From assembly GCA_016200225.1 (NCBI GenBank), contig JACQFD010000021.1, forward strand, positions 62,001 through 126,000: DNA of 64,000 nucleotides, written 5' to 3'. The DNA is from Planctomycetota bacterium (GTDB taxonomy: Bacteria > Planctomycetota > UBA1135 > JACQFD01). Positions 51,308 through 59,885 of the stretch are shown here, one piece after another. The notes under the pieces are model-generated. The model saw nothing but the letters and a program-made list of their open reading frames with translations, did not search any database and had not been told where the DNA came from. Within the stretch, counting starts at the first letter, position 1. Each line of letters starts with the position of its first letter. The position numbers and the translations under genes were made by a program.

Positions 51308-53635
51308 TCAGTCTCCCCGCAGAAATTTACCAAAAAACCGGAGCGCCCTTTCGGCCGCGTCGATCGCGTGCGCCGTCGACCACTCGCCGATCACGTGGCC
51401 TTCATTCGGATAAATCGCGAGTTCGGCGGTCTTTCCGAGCCGTTTCAGCGCTTGATATAATTTCGAAGCTTCCGGAGCCGGACACACGTCGTCGCGCTCT
51501 CCGTGAATCAGTAATAACGGCGATTTTATCTTATCGGCGTTGACATAGGGCGAATTGTCAAGATAACGCTTCCAATCCTGCCATGGAGTCCCGCCCATGC
51601 GGCCCTGGCCCGTTTCCGACCAGCGCATGTTAAAATTAGAGCCGCCCGGTCCCATCCAAGCGAACATTCCGCCGAGATCGTAAATTCCCGATACGGCCGC
51701 GCCCGCCCGAAACAGCGGCGTCTCCGAAAGCAGCGCCGCCGTACTGTAGCCTCCGTAGGACTGGCCCATCACGCCGATTTTCGTTAAATCTATATATCCG
51801 AGATCGGCCGCGCGCAGAATCTGCGGAACGACCGAATCCTTCAATTCGCGCGACGGGTTGCCGGCCTTCCCCTCGGGCCCGATGAGCGCGTCGACATATA
51901 AAACCGCGAATCCTCTTGTTGTAAATATCGACGCCGGGATCGTGCCGACGGTCCCGCCGCCGTATCGTTCCGCGAATCGCGAAACGCGCGCGCCGCCGTA
52001 AACATTAACGATCGCCGCGCAACGCGAGCCGCGGCGCCAGTTTGTCGGAAGCAGAATGCTACTGAACGCGCGCTGCTCTTTCCCGTCCGACCCCGCGACG
52101 GTTGTAACAAACGATTCGACCGTGCCGATCGGTATATTCGCGGCGCGCGGTTCGATATTTGTAATCCGGCGCATCGATTTCAGGTCCGGAGAAAGTTGAT
52201 AGAAATCGCCGGGAGTCGACGCGTCCTCGTATTGTATCATTGGACCCTCCGCGCCCGCCGCCGCGCGCTGCGCGCGGAAGCGCCCCGTTTTGGCCGCGCT
52301 CAGCATGCCCGTTTCGATATTAATATCACAAATACTCAAATCGCCGGTCGCGAGGTCGCGCGAGACGCCCGAGAGCGTTGTTGGGTCGCGCTGCCAGAGC
52401 ACGGAGCCGCGCGAATTGAACAATTCCGCGATGCGCACGTTTTCCGGAAACGACAGCGCGCTGACGAATTCCGTCTTTAATACTACATAAATCAAGGCCT
52501 GCACGCCGAGGCGGCGGTCGTCGTCGGACGCGAGTTCGTTCTTCAGGCCGAACACGACCGCGCCTCCGTCTTTTGTAAATTCAAAGAATCGGCGGTCCGC
52601 GAATCCGAGGCCATCGGCCAGTTTGTGGCCGTCCTTTCCCAGATCTTTACTAAAATCGCGGACCCACCAGCGGTCCTGCGCATGATAGAAAAGCCGGTCG
52701 TCCGCCGGATGCCAGCGAAACGGCTCGTTCGAATAATCCGCGTCGTCGTGCGCAAGGTCTTTTTCTGTAAATACCGGGGCGCCCGTGGCCGCGTCGCAAA
52801 CTGTTAAATCGCGCGTCGTCGAAATCGACGTCGCGTCCTTCGATCTGTAAATGGACAGCCACGCGACAAACATCCCCGACGGCGACACGCGTCCGAACGC
52901 CGGCGTCGAGTCGTCGCCGCCCGATGTGAGCGTTCGCGTCGATCCGTTCGACGTATTTACAAATACGAGCGTGGCCGCCGATTCTTTATGAATCCGCGCC
53001 TGCAGCGAATCCGGCGTTTCTTTATTTTTTTCGAGCGAGCCGGATTGGTATACACGCGGCGCGTCGCCCGCGGACGGATCGGACGCGGACGGATTGGAAG
53101 TAACTGTTCCCGGATCGAGACCGACCAGCACCTCGCGTCCATCGGGCGACCATGACGGTTCGTCGCCGCCCCAGATCTGCGCCCGAACGCGCGCGTCGCC
53201 GAGTTTTGTAGCATTCTTTTTTGTAATATCATATATCCACAATCGGAGCGTGCCGCCTTCGTCGCAGTAGAATGCTACTTTTGTCCCGTCGGGCGACCAC
53301 GACGGGCGGATCGCGTTCGCGCCCTCCGGTCCGAGCGTTCGCGTCTCGTTTGTTTTTGTATTTGTCAAGTAAAGCCGCACGCCGAACGCGCTGACCGGCG
53401 TTCCCGCCGCGCTCGCGCGCCGATCCTTGACCAGATCGCGGTCGCGCCCGCCGGCCAGCGGCTCCCGCACCGATACTACAATAAAATCACCGCCCGGCGA
53501 GGCCGCCGGACGTTCATATACAGAAATCTCCCGCATCGCGAATGCGAGATCCATCGGCATCGTGTCGACGCCGGAATTTTGTGCGGAAGCGCTCGCAACG
53601 AGCGAAAAGTAACAAAAGGCCTTTCGAAGATTCAT
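51308..53635 (-). CDS. S9 prolyl-oligopeptidase-type peptidase, secreted
   Basis: 775 residues with a signal peptide (AFCYFSLVASASA). The propeller domain shows TolB-like repeats (RPSWSPDGTKVAFYCDEGG, EPSWSPDGREVLVG). The hydrolase domain has the serine in GVMGQSYGGYSTAALL, the aspartate in HGERDDVCPAPE and the histidine in PNEGHVIGEW. It is of the S9C/S9B kind, distinct from the S9A enzyme at 13.6 kb. Its substrates are probably oligopeptides outside the cytoplasm. Confidence 0.92.
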   Translation of the reverse strand: MNLRKAFCYFSLVASASAQNSGVDTMPMDLAFAMREISVYERPAASPGGDFIVVSVREPLAGGRDRDLVKDRRASAAGTPVSAFGVRLYLTNTKTNETRTLGPEGANAIRPSWSPDGTKVAFYCDEGGTLRLWIYDITKKNATKLGDARVRAQIWGGDEPSWSPDGREVLVGLDPGTVTSNPSASDPSAGDAPRVYQSGSLEKNKETPDSLQARIHKESAATLVFVNTSNGSTRTLTSGGDDSTPAFGRVSPSGMFVAWLSIYRSKDATSISTTRDLTVCDAATGAPVFTEKDLAHDDADYSNEPFRWHPADDRLFYHAQDRWWVRDFSKDLGKDGHKLADGLGFADRRFFEFTKDGGAVVFGLKNELASDDDRRLGVQALIYVVLKTEFVSALSFPENVRIAELFNSRGSVLWQRDPTTLSGVSRDLATGDLSICDINIETGMLSAAKTGRFRAQRAAAGAEGPMIQYEDASTPGDFYQLSPDLKSMRRITNIEPRAANIPIGTVESFVTTVAGSDGKEQRAFSSILLPTNWRRGSRCAAIVNVYGGARVSRFAERYGGGTVGTIPASIFTTRGFAVLYVDALIGPEGKAGNPSRELKDSVVPQILRAADLGYIDLTKIGVMGQSYGGYSTAALLSETPLFRAGAAVSGIYDLGGMFAWMGPGGSNFNMRWSETGQGRMGGTPWQDWKRYLDNSPYVNADKIKSPLLLIHGERDDVCPAPEASKLYQALKRLGKTAELAIYPNEGHVIGEWSTAHAIDAAERALRFFGKFLRGD

Positions 53636-53720
53636 TGTGAAATTCGTAACAATTCAAGGGAACCGCGGCGAACAAATTCTGTGACTGTCGGCGCGCGTCG
53701 TGCTAGCGCATAATGCTCAA

Positions 53721-55937
53721 ATGAGGATCACGCACACGCATCTTCACGTCGCGGCCCTTGCCTTCGGCGCGTTTATTACAGTTTCTCCGATGGTGAACGC
53801 GCACGGCGGAAGCTACGTGCCGCCGGTTCCCGGACCATCGCCGCCGCCGCCGAACCCGACGCCGAATCCGACTCCGCCGGGCCCAGCGACTCCCCATCAT
53901 CATCCGCCGAGCGGACCGACGACGCCTTCGCCCCCGCATGGTCCGGTTTCGCCGCCCTCGACCGTGCCGCCGGGACCCATCACGCCACCGCCTTCAGGAG
54001 GCGGACCTACGACACCACCGCCGGTCGGCGGCGGCCCGGTCACTCCAGTTTCGCCGCCAACGACGCCCTCCTTGCCAAGACCCGGAGGCGGCCCATCGAC
54101 ACCCGGACCCACGACGCCCTCGCCTCAGTCTCCCACGCCAAGAACCGGCGGACCCATCCCCGGTCCCGCGCCTACGCCGACGCCAAGCCCAATGACGGGC
54201 GGTCTGCCGAGCGGCCCGAACCTCGAATCGTGGACGTATTGGTGGAGTTTTAATAAAGAGCGTTTTCTTAAATTAAATGAAAGGATCGCGGCCGTGGAGG
54301 CTTCCGGGACTGTTGCTACGGATCCCGAGTCGAATAATAAGAATTCGCGAAGCAACATGCGGCCGTCGCGGCAACAGCTCGAATCGGAAGTCGTGCCCGT
54401 TCTTTTGGATATATTACAAAAAGAGAGCGATCCGCTGATCGTCGCCTCCGCGATGCTCTCGGCGGCCGAAATCGCCGAAAAACCGGACGACGTGCTGGAA
54501 TCGTTAAAGAGACTGGCCGGCAGCGGAAATGCGAACATTAGTGAAAACGCCGCGCTCGCGATGGGCATTCTCGGCACGGCGCCGTCGATTGAAACATTAA
54601 AGACCATTTTTGAAGATTCGGAAGCGGGACGGCAGCTCTGCGGCCGGAAGAACGAAGTGCCGTGGCGCGTTCGGACGAACGCGGCGTACGGACTCGGCCT
54701 CGCGGCCGCGAATACAAATAATCCGCATCATCAAAAAACCGCGCGCGAGATATTGTTAAAATCGCTCGCGGGCATTTCGGGAGGCCGGAAGTCTCACGAC
54801 GACATCGGCGTCGCGGTCATTCTCGCATTGTCGATGTTCACCGACGCCGACAGTTCGGCGGCCGCCGCCCTTGAGAAGTTTTTTAATGAAAATCGCGAAA
54901 AGCTGGATTTGATAACTTCGCACGTTCCGCCCGCGATCGGTAAACTCTTGATGCGGGCATCCTCGGCCGACCGCGAACGTTACGCAAGGTCGCTCGTCGC
55001 GCTGTCAAGAGCCGATTCCAACCCGCCGTCGCGGCTCGCGCGCTGCGGCATGGGGATCGCGCTCGGCTTGATAACAAATTCGGCCGACGCATTCGCCGCC
55101 GATATTGTTAAAGAGTTGCGAGTGTCCGTCGAAGAACGAATTTCAAAATTTCCCGAGGCCGCGTATCTTTCTGTTATTTCGCTCGGCGAGATCGCGGGGA
55201 GCGGCGCGCCCGGCGGCGAGATCGAAAAATTCCTCGCAGCGCGCGCCTCCGCCGACGGCGGGCGCGTGACGACGCGCACGTGGGCGGCGATCGCACTCGG
55301 CGTCGAAGGATTCTTACAAATCGAGCGCGGAATGTTTACGTCGAAAGACGACATTTCGACCAGTCTGGAATTAAAGATGCTCGAAGTTAAAGATCCCGAA
55401 CAGAAATCGGCGTTCGCGATCGCGCTCGGACTGCGCCACTGCGCCGCGGCCGACAAATCATTATTAAAGTGTCTCCAAAGCGTGCGCGTCGACGAACAGC
55501 GCGGTTATTTTGCATTGGCGCTCGGCATGATCGGCGCGACGGCGCAATCGCCGGCGATCCAGCAGATCGTTAAAGATTCCGGCAGGCGTCCCGGATTCCT
55601 GCAGCAGGCCGTGATCGGTCTCGCCGTGATGGGAGACAAGGGCGCCGTGCCGCTTTTGATACAAATGATGCGCGACGAACATTTACAATCGTCGGCCGTG
55701 CAGGCCGCCGCCGCCGACGCCCTCGGCTTCGTCGGCGACTATCGCGCCGTCGGACCGCTCTTGGAATTTGCAAAAAACGACCGCAACGATCGGACGACGC
55801 TCACGCGAACGTTTGCGATCGTGGCGCTCGGACTCGTGGGCGACCGCGCGTCGCAGCGGTGGTATGCGCGCATTTCCGAACAGTTAAATTATATCGCCTT
55901 CGTCGAAACGCTCACGGATCTGGTCTGGGAACAGTAA
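53721..55937 (+). CDS. Secreted HEAT-repeat protein with proline-rich N-terminus
   Basis: About 738 residues from the ATG at 53721. A signal peptide ending in MVNAHGG is followed by about 140 residues of Pro, Gly, Thr and Ser (PPP, TPTP, GGP repeats), then NLESWTYWWSFNKERFLKL, then HEAT-like helical repeats to the end (AALAMGILGTAPSIETL, AIALGVEGFLQIERG, AVGPLLEFAKNDR). This combination occurs in planctomycete surface proteins of unknown role. It forms a tandem pair with the next gene, 33 bases away, and both proteins end in ETLTDLxWEQ, so they arose by duplication. The divergent neighbour is the S9 peptidase. Confidence 0.88.
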   Translation: MRITHTHLHVAALAFGAFITVSPMVNAHGGSYVPPVPGPSPPPPNPTPNPTPPGPATPHHHPPSGPTTPSPPHGPVSPPSTVPPGPITPPPSGGGPTTPPPVGGGPVTPVSPPTTPSLPRPGGGPSTPGPTTPSPQSPTPRTGGPIPGPAPTPTPSPMTGGLPSGPNLESWTYWWSFNKERFLKLNERIAAVEASGTVATDPESNNKNSRSNMRPSRQQLESEVVPVLLDILQKESDPLIVASAMLSAAEIAEKPDDVLESLKRLAGSGNANISENAALAMGILGTAPSIETLKTIFEDSEAGRQLCGRKNEVPWRVRTNAAYGLGLAAANTNNPHHQKTAREILLKSLAGISGGRKSHDDIGVAVILALSMFTDADSSAAAALEKFFNENREKLDLITSHVPPAIGKLLMRASSADRERYARSLVALSRADSNPPSRLARCGMGIALGLITNSADAFAADIVKELRVSVEERISKFPEAAYLSVISLGEIAGSGAPGGEIEKFLAARASADGGRVTTRTWAAIALGVEGFLQIERGMFTSKDDISTSLELKMLEVKDPEQKSAFAIALGLRHCAAADKSLLKCLQSVRVDEQRGYFALALGMIGATAQSPAIQQIVKDSGRRPGFLQQAVIGLAVMGDKGAVPLLIQMMRDEHLQSSAVQAAAADALGFVGDYRAVGPLLEFAKNDRNDRTTLTRTFAIVALGLVGDRASQRWYARISEQLNYIAFVETLTDLVWEQ

Positions 55938-55970
55938 CGACTCCGCGGGCGGTCGAATTTTAATAATATC

Positions 55971-58001
55971 ATGCGTCCATTGCACCTCTTCGCGTGGCTC
56001 GCCGCATTTTTATTAATATTACAATCGCGGACGTTCGCACACGGCGGCGGCCACGCCGGACCTCCTCCCCCGCCGCCGCCACCGCACGGCCCGCCCATAC
56101 AGCCTCCCGCGGACACGACGCCGCCGAAATCGGGCGGTCCAACGACACCAACGCCAAAAGGCGGCGGACCGACGACGCCACATTCGGGCGGACCTTCGAC
56201 GGGAACTCCCGCGCCCGTAACCGGCGGCCCGATGATGCCCGGACCCCAGACAGGCGGATTATTCAGCGGACCCAATTTGGAATCGTGGACGTATTGGTGG
56301 TCATTCAATAAGGAACGTTTTCTTAAATTATATGAAAAAATAGGAAAATTCGACGGACCCGTCACGAGCGACCCCGAATCTTCATTAATTAACAACCGCG
56401 GCGCGCGCTCGTCGATGCGCCCGACGCCGGAACAGCTCGCGGCGGAGGTGACGCCGGCGTTGGTTGTAGTATTACAAAAAGAAACCGACCCGCAAATTCT
56501 GGCGGCGGCGATGATCTCGGCCGCGAAGATCGGCGAGAAACCCGCCGACGTGATCGAACAATTAAAAAAGCTCCTCGCGCATTCGAATACGACGGTTTGC
56601 GAAAACGCGGCGTTGTCGCTCGGAATCCTCGGCTCGCCGGACGCGATCGCTTTATTAAAATCACTTTATGAAGATTCCGACGACGGCCGGAAACTCTGCG
56701 GACTCAAGGCGGAAGTCCCATGGCGCGTGCGCACTCTTTCCGCGTTCGCACTGGGACTTGCCGCGGCCCATACAAAGAATCCCCATCACCATAAGGCCAT
56801 CCGCGAATTATTGTTGAATTCGCTCTCGACGCTTTCGAGCGGCAAGAAAACACACGACGACATCGCCGTGGCGACGATTCTCGCCCTTTCGATGTTCGAA
56901 GACGCCGAATCCGCGTCGTCGAGCGGACTCGAGAAGTTTTTTGTGGAAAATTACAAGCGGATGGATTTGATATGTTCGCACATACCGCCGGCCGTCGGAA
57001 AATTATATGCGAACGGCAATCCTAACGATCGAGAACGTTACACGCGTTCGCTCGTCTCGCTTTCAAAATCCGAAGACCGCAGCGTCTCGCGGCTGATCCG
57101 GTGCGGGATGGCGATCGCGTTTGGATTATTAACAACCTCGGGAGATGCATTTTCCGCGGATGTTACAAAAGATCTCCGCGCCGCCGTTGAGGAACGCATC
57201 GCGCGATACCCGGAAGCGGCCTATTTATCCATTATTTCGCTCGGCGAAATCGCCGGAACGGGGGCGCCCGGTGGCGACATCGAAAAATTCCTCGTCGAAC
57301 GCGCGACCGCCGACGGCGGACGGGTGACGTCGCGCGCGTGGTCCGCGCTTGCGCTCGGCATCGAGGGATTTTTACAAATCGAACGCGGCGTGCCGCTGCC
57401 GCCCGCGAATGATACGGTTTCGCAAATGTTAGAATTACGCATGCTCGAAGTGCGCGATCCAGAACAGAAAGCGGCATTCGGCGTGGCGCTCGGACTCCGG
57501 CGCGCGCTTCCGGCGGCCGAATCATTATTAAAATGCATCGAAAACGTGCGCGTCGACGACCTGCGCGGTTATTTTGCATTGGCTCTCGGCATGATGAACG
57601 CGCGCCAGCACGCGCCGATCATTCAGGAAATTGTAAAGAACTCGACCCGCAAGCCCGGCTATTTTCAACAAGCCGCGATCGGCCTCGGCCTTATGGGCGA
57701 CAAAACCGTCGTCCCCATATTGATACAAATTCTGCGCGACGCGAAATCGCAAGCCTTCATCGTCGAATCCGCAATCGCGGATTCCCTCGGATACGTCGGC
57801 GATTACCGCGCGGTCGCGCCGCTCCTCGAATTATTAAAAGACGAGAAGAAAGAACGCACCTCGATTGCCCGGACATTCGCCGCCGTCGCGCTCGGGCTTA
57901 TCGGCGATAAGGACGCGCAGCCTTGGAACACGAGGATCTCGCAACAATTAAATTATTTCTCGTTTGTCGAAACACTGACCGATTTGATCTGGGAACAGTA
58001 G
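55971..58001 (+). CDS. Secreted HEAT-repeat protein, tandem paralogue
   Basis: 676 residues. A signal peptide (WLAAFLLILQSRTFAHGGG), a shorter Pro/Gly/Thr-rich linker than its paralogue, NLESWTYWWSFNKERFLKL, then HEAT-like repeats with near-identical order. Long stretches differ by few residues from the preceding protein, for example the GEIAGTGAPGGDIEKFL and FLQIERG segments. Duplication is certain on sequence; what the pair binds is unknown. Confidence 0.88.
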   Translation: MRPLHLFAWLAAFLLILQSRTFAHGGGHAGPPPPPPPPHGPPIQPPADTTPPKSGGPTTPTPKGGGPTTPHSGGPSTGTPAPVTGGPMMPGPQTGGLFSGPNLESWTYWWSFNKERFLKLYEKIGKFDGPVTSDPESSLINNRGARSSMRPTPEQLAAEVTPALVVVLQKETDPQILAAAMISAAKIGEKPADVIEQLKKLLAHSNTTVCENAALSLGILGSPDAIALLKSLYEDSDDGRKLCGLKAEVPWRVRTLSAFALGLAAAHTKNPHHHKAIRELLLNSLSTLSSGKKTHDDIAVATILALSMFEDAESASSSGLEKFFVENYKRMDLICSHIPPAVGKLYANGNPNDRERYTRSLVSLSKSEDRSVSRLIRCGMAIAFGLLTTSGDAFSADVTKDLRAAVEERIARYPEAAYLSIISLGEIAGTGAPGGDIEKFLVERATADGGRVTSRAWSALALGIEGFLQIERGVPLPPANDTVSQMLELRMLEVRDPEQKAAFGVALGLRRALPAAESLLKCIENVRVDDLRGYFALALGMMNARQHAPIIQEIVKNSTRKPGYFQQAAIGLGLMGDKTVVPILIQILRDAKSQAFIVESAIADSLGYVGDYRAVAPLLELLKDEKKERTSIARTFAAVALGLIGDKDAQPWNTRISQQLNYFSFVETLTDLIWEQ

Positions 58002-58041
58002 GAAAGAAAAAGAGAAAAAGGGGACGGGTCCAATTTCCTTC

Positions 58042-58590
58042 CTATCCTGCCGTAAACGTCCCGGTAATTCTCAAATGCGTCGGGTCTTCTTTAAATATAT
58101 GTTCCGGAACGACCGTTGCAGCGTCGTGCTCGGCGGATTCGAATTCCAAATCTACATAAAGCACGGAGTTGTCCTTTAGTTGTCTGAGGCGCGCGGTGCC
58201 GCGCGGTTTTGCGGAATAGTAAGATCGGCCGCGTTCGCCGGTGACGAGGAGAAAGGCTTTCGCGTCGGAATGCGGAAATTCCAATTGTAATTCGCGGTCG
58301 CGGCCGTCGGCGGAGAGTATTTGATTGTCGAATTCGAGCGCGAAGGAAAAACCGAGCGTTCCGTCGCCGACGTTGCCGAGCTTCACTTGGAATACGCGGC
58401 GCGAACTATAATATTCCGTGACGATGACGGGCTTGTCGATCGCGACCACGCGATGGCCGGGAAGATCCTCGGCGCGCGGCTTTGGATGCATCGAGCACGC
58501 GGCGGTTATCGTTAAATTTAATAAACATGCGGCCGCCATTCGGGCCGAAGTACGCGGAATGGACGCGTCGGTTCTCAATATTACATTCAT
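58042..58590 (-). CDS. Small lipoprotein-like protein, unknown function
   Basis: About 182 residues from the ATG at 58590; a second ATG at 58539 also gives a lipoprotein-like signal (MAAACLLNLTITAAC). The mature part is beta-rich (VIVTEYYSSRRVFQVKLGN, DKSVLYVDLEFE-like strands). No family is recognised. It is convergent with the HEAT genes and divergent from the GntR gene. The longer open frame upstream overlaps the GntR gene and is not used. Confidence 0.7.
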   Translation of the reverse strand: MNVILRTDASIPRTSARMAAACLLNLTITAACSMHPKPRAEDLPGHRVVAIDKPVIVTEYYSSRRVFQVKLGNVGDGTLGFSFALEFDNQILSADGRDRELQLEFPHSDAKAFLLVTGERGRSYYSAKPRGTARLRQLKDNSVLYVDLEFESAEHDAATVVPEHIFKEDPTHLRITGTFTAG

Positions 58591-58677
58591 GGAGTGTCGC
58601 GATCGGTGATGTGGGCTGAAGGCGCATTTTGCCGCCCGAAAGCGTGCGCGGCAATTTTTTCCGGCCCTCTCGTGAAT

Positions 58678-58703
58678 GACCGTACTAGTCCGATCATACG
58701 GTC
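58678..58703. promoter_or_regulatory. Inverted repeat abutting the GntR start codon
   Basis: GACCGTA (58678-58684) and TACGGTC (58697-58703) are perfect inverted repeats with a 12-base centre; the right arm touches the GTG at 58704. Position and symmetry fit an autoregulatory operator for the YtrA-like protein, though the GTG start itself is inferred. Confidence 0.55.
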
Positions 58704-59105
58704 GTGAAATTTGTAGTCGACCCCAAAGGGAGCCTCGCGCCGAGCGAACAACTGGCCGAGCAAGTGCGGCTTGCGGTCGCGGCGCGGCGGCTGGACGAAG
58801 GCGAACGGTTGCCTTCCGTGCGCCAGCTGGCGGGCGAGGCGCTCGTGAACCCCAACACGGTCGCGCGTTGCTACCGGCAGCTCGAATGGGAGGAAATTGT
58901 TGAAACGCGCCCGGGCGACGGTGTTTTTGTTGCAATCGGGGCGTCCGCCGCGTGCGCGGCGTGGCGCGATGCACAAATACGGACGCGCTTGAAGCGCGCG
59001 CTCGACGACGCGCGCGGCGCGGGACTCACGACGGACCGGCTTATGTCGTGGATCGGGGCCTTCATGGAAGATCGCATGGAAGAGAGCGAGAAAATTAATA
59101 TTTAA
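58704..59105 (+). CDS. GntR-family regulator, YtrA subfamily
   Basis: 133 residues from a GTG start. PSEQLAEQVRLAVAARRLDEGERLPSVRQLAGEALVNPNTVARCYRQLEWEEIVETRPGDGVFV is the winged helix of GntR proteins; the short C-terminal helical tail is typical of YtrA, which usually represses an adjacent ABC transporter operon. The ABC genes follow directly. Confidence 0.9.
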   Translation: MKFVVDPKGSLAPSEQLAEQVRLAVAARRLDEGERLPSVRQLAGEALVNPNTVARCYRQLEWEEIVETRPGDGVFVAIGASAACAAWRDAQIRTRLKRALDDARGAGLTTDRLMSWIGAFMEDRMEESEKINI

Positions 59106-59114
59106 CTCAGGATA

Positions 59115-59885
59115 ATGAATATGAACAATCCAAACGACGGCATCGTTCTCGATCATATCAATTTCTCCTTCGGCCGGCGGCCGATCTTGCGCAATTGTAC
59201 ATTTTCGGCGCCTGTCGGGGAAGTCACGGCGCTCATCGGGCGCAACGGCGAAGGCAAAACCACGCTGCTGCGGATTTTGATGGGATTGTTGACGGCCGAA
59301 TCGGGATCCGTGCGCGTCGCGGGGCTAGATCCTAACAAAAGCGCCCTCGAGATCCGGCGGCGCACCGGTTACGCGGCACCTGACCGGCTCGAAGTTCCGC
59401 CGTGGATGCGCGTAGCCGAATATTTACAGTTCTTGGAGCCGTTTTATCCGAACTGGAACCGTGCGTTCGCGCTCGAATTGTTACACACCATGCGCATCGA
59501 CTTCGCGGCGCGCGTTTGCGATCTATCCAAAGGATCGAAATCGAAACTCGCGGTCGCCGCGGCGATCGCGCACGGCCCCGAATTTTTACTTCTCGACGAA
59601 CCGTTCGGCGGTCTCGACCCCGTCGCGCGCCGCAACGTCATGGAAATGATTATATCACAAATCGCGGGAGGTTCGAAAACCGTATTGTTTGTATCGCATT
59701 CGCTCGCGGACGTCGAACGGCTCGCCGACCGCGTCGCGATTCTCGATCGGGCATCGATCACGTGGACGGGCACGCTCGACGAGGCCCGGATTCAAATGAA
59801 AGAATCGAATCCGATCGCGGCCGGATTCGATCTCGGAGATCTGTTAGTTACAAAAGTAGCCGCCGAAAAAGAGAAAGTGTCATGA
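59115..59885 (+). CDS. ABC transporter ATP-binding protein
   Basis: 256 residues. Walker A ALIGRNGEGKTTLLRIL, the signature LSKGSKSKLAVAAAIAHGP in a modified LSGGQ position, Walker B FLLLDEPFGGLDP and the switch histidine in FVSHS. It starts nine bases after the GntR gene and overlaps the permease start by four bases (ATGA). In YtrA-type operons these exporters often respond to cell-envelope antibiotics. Confidence 0.93.
   Translation: MNMNNPNDGIVLDHINFSFGRRPILRNCTFSAPVGEVTALIGRNGEGKTTLLRILMGLLTAESGSVRVAGLDPNKSALEIRRRTGYAAPDRLEVPPWMRVAEYLQFLEPFYPNWNRAFALELLHTMRIDFAARVCDLSKGSKSKLAVAAAIAHGPEFLLLDEPFGGLDPVARRNVMEMIISQIAGGSKTVLFVSHSLADVERLADRVAILDRASITWTGTLDEARIQMKESNPIAAGFDLGDLLVTKVAAEKEKVS

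Noticed and set aside
53820..54230. Possible tandem DNA repeat or CRISPR-like array in the proline-rich coding region
   Set aside because: The repetition reflects Pro/Gly/Thr codons in the stalk; units vary in length and there are no equal spacers.
59402..59881. Plus-strand frame upstream of the permease ATG, giving a longer fusion
   Set aside because: It reads the ATPase gene in another frame and is rich in Arg; the ATG at 59882 with the ATGA overlap is the real start.
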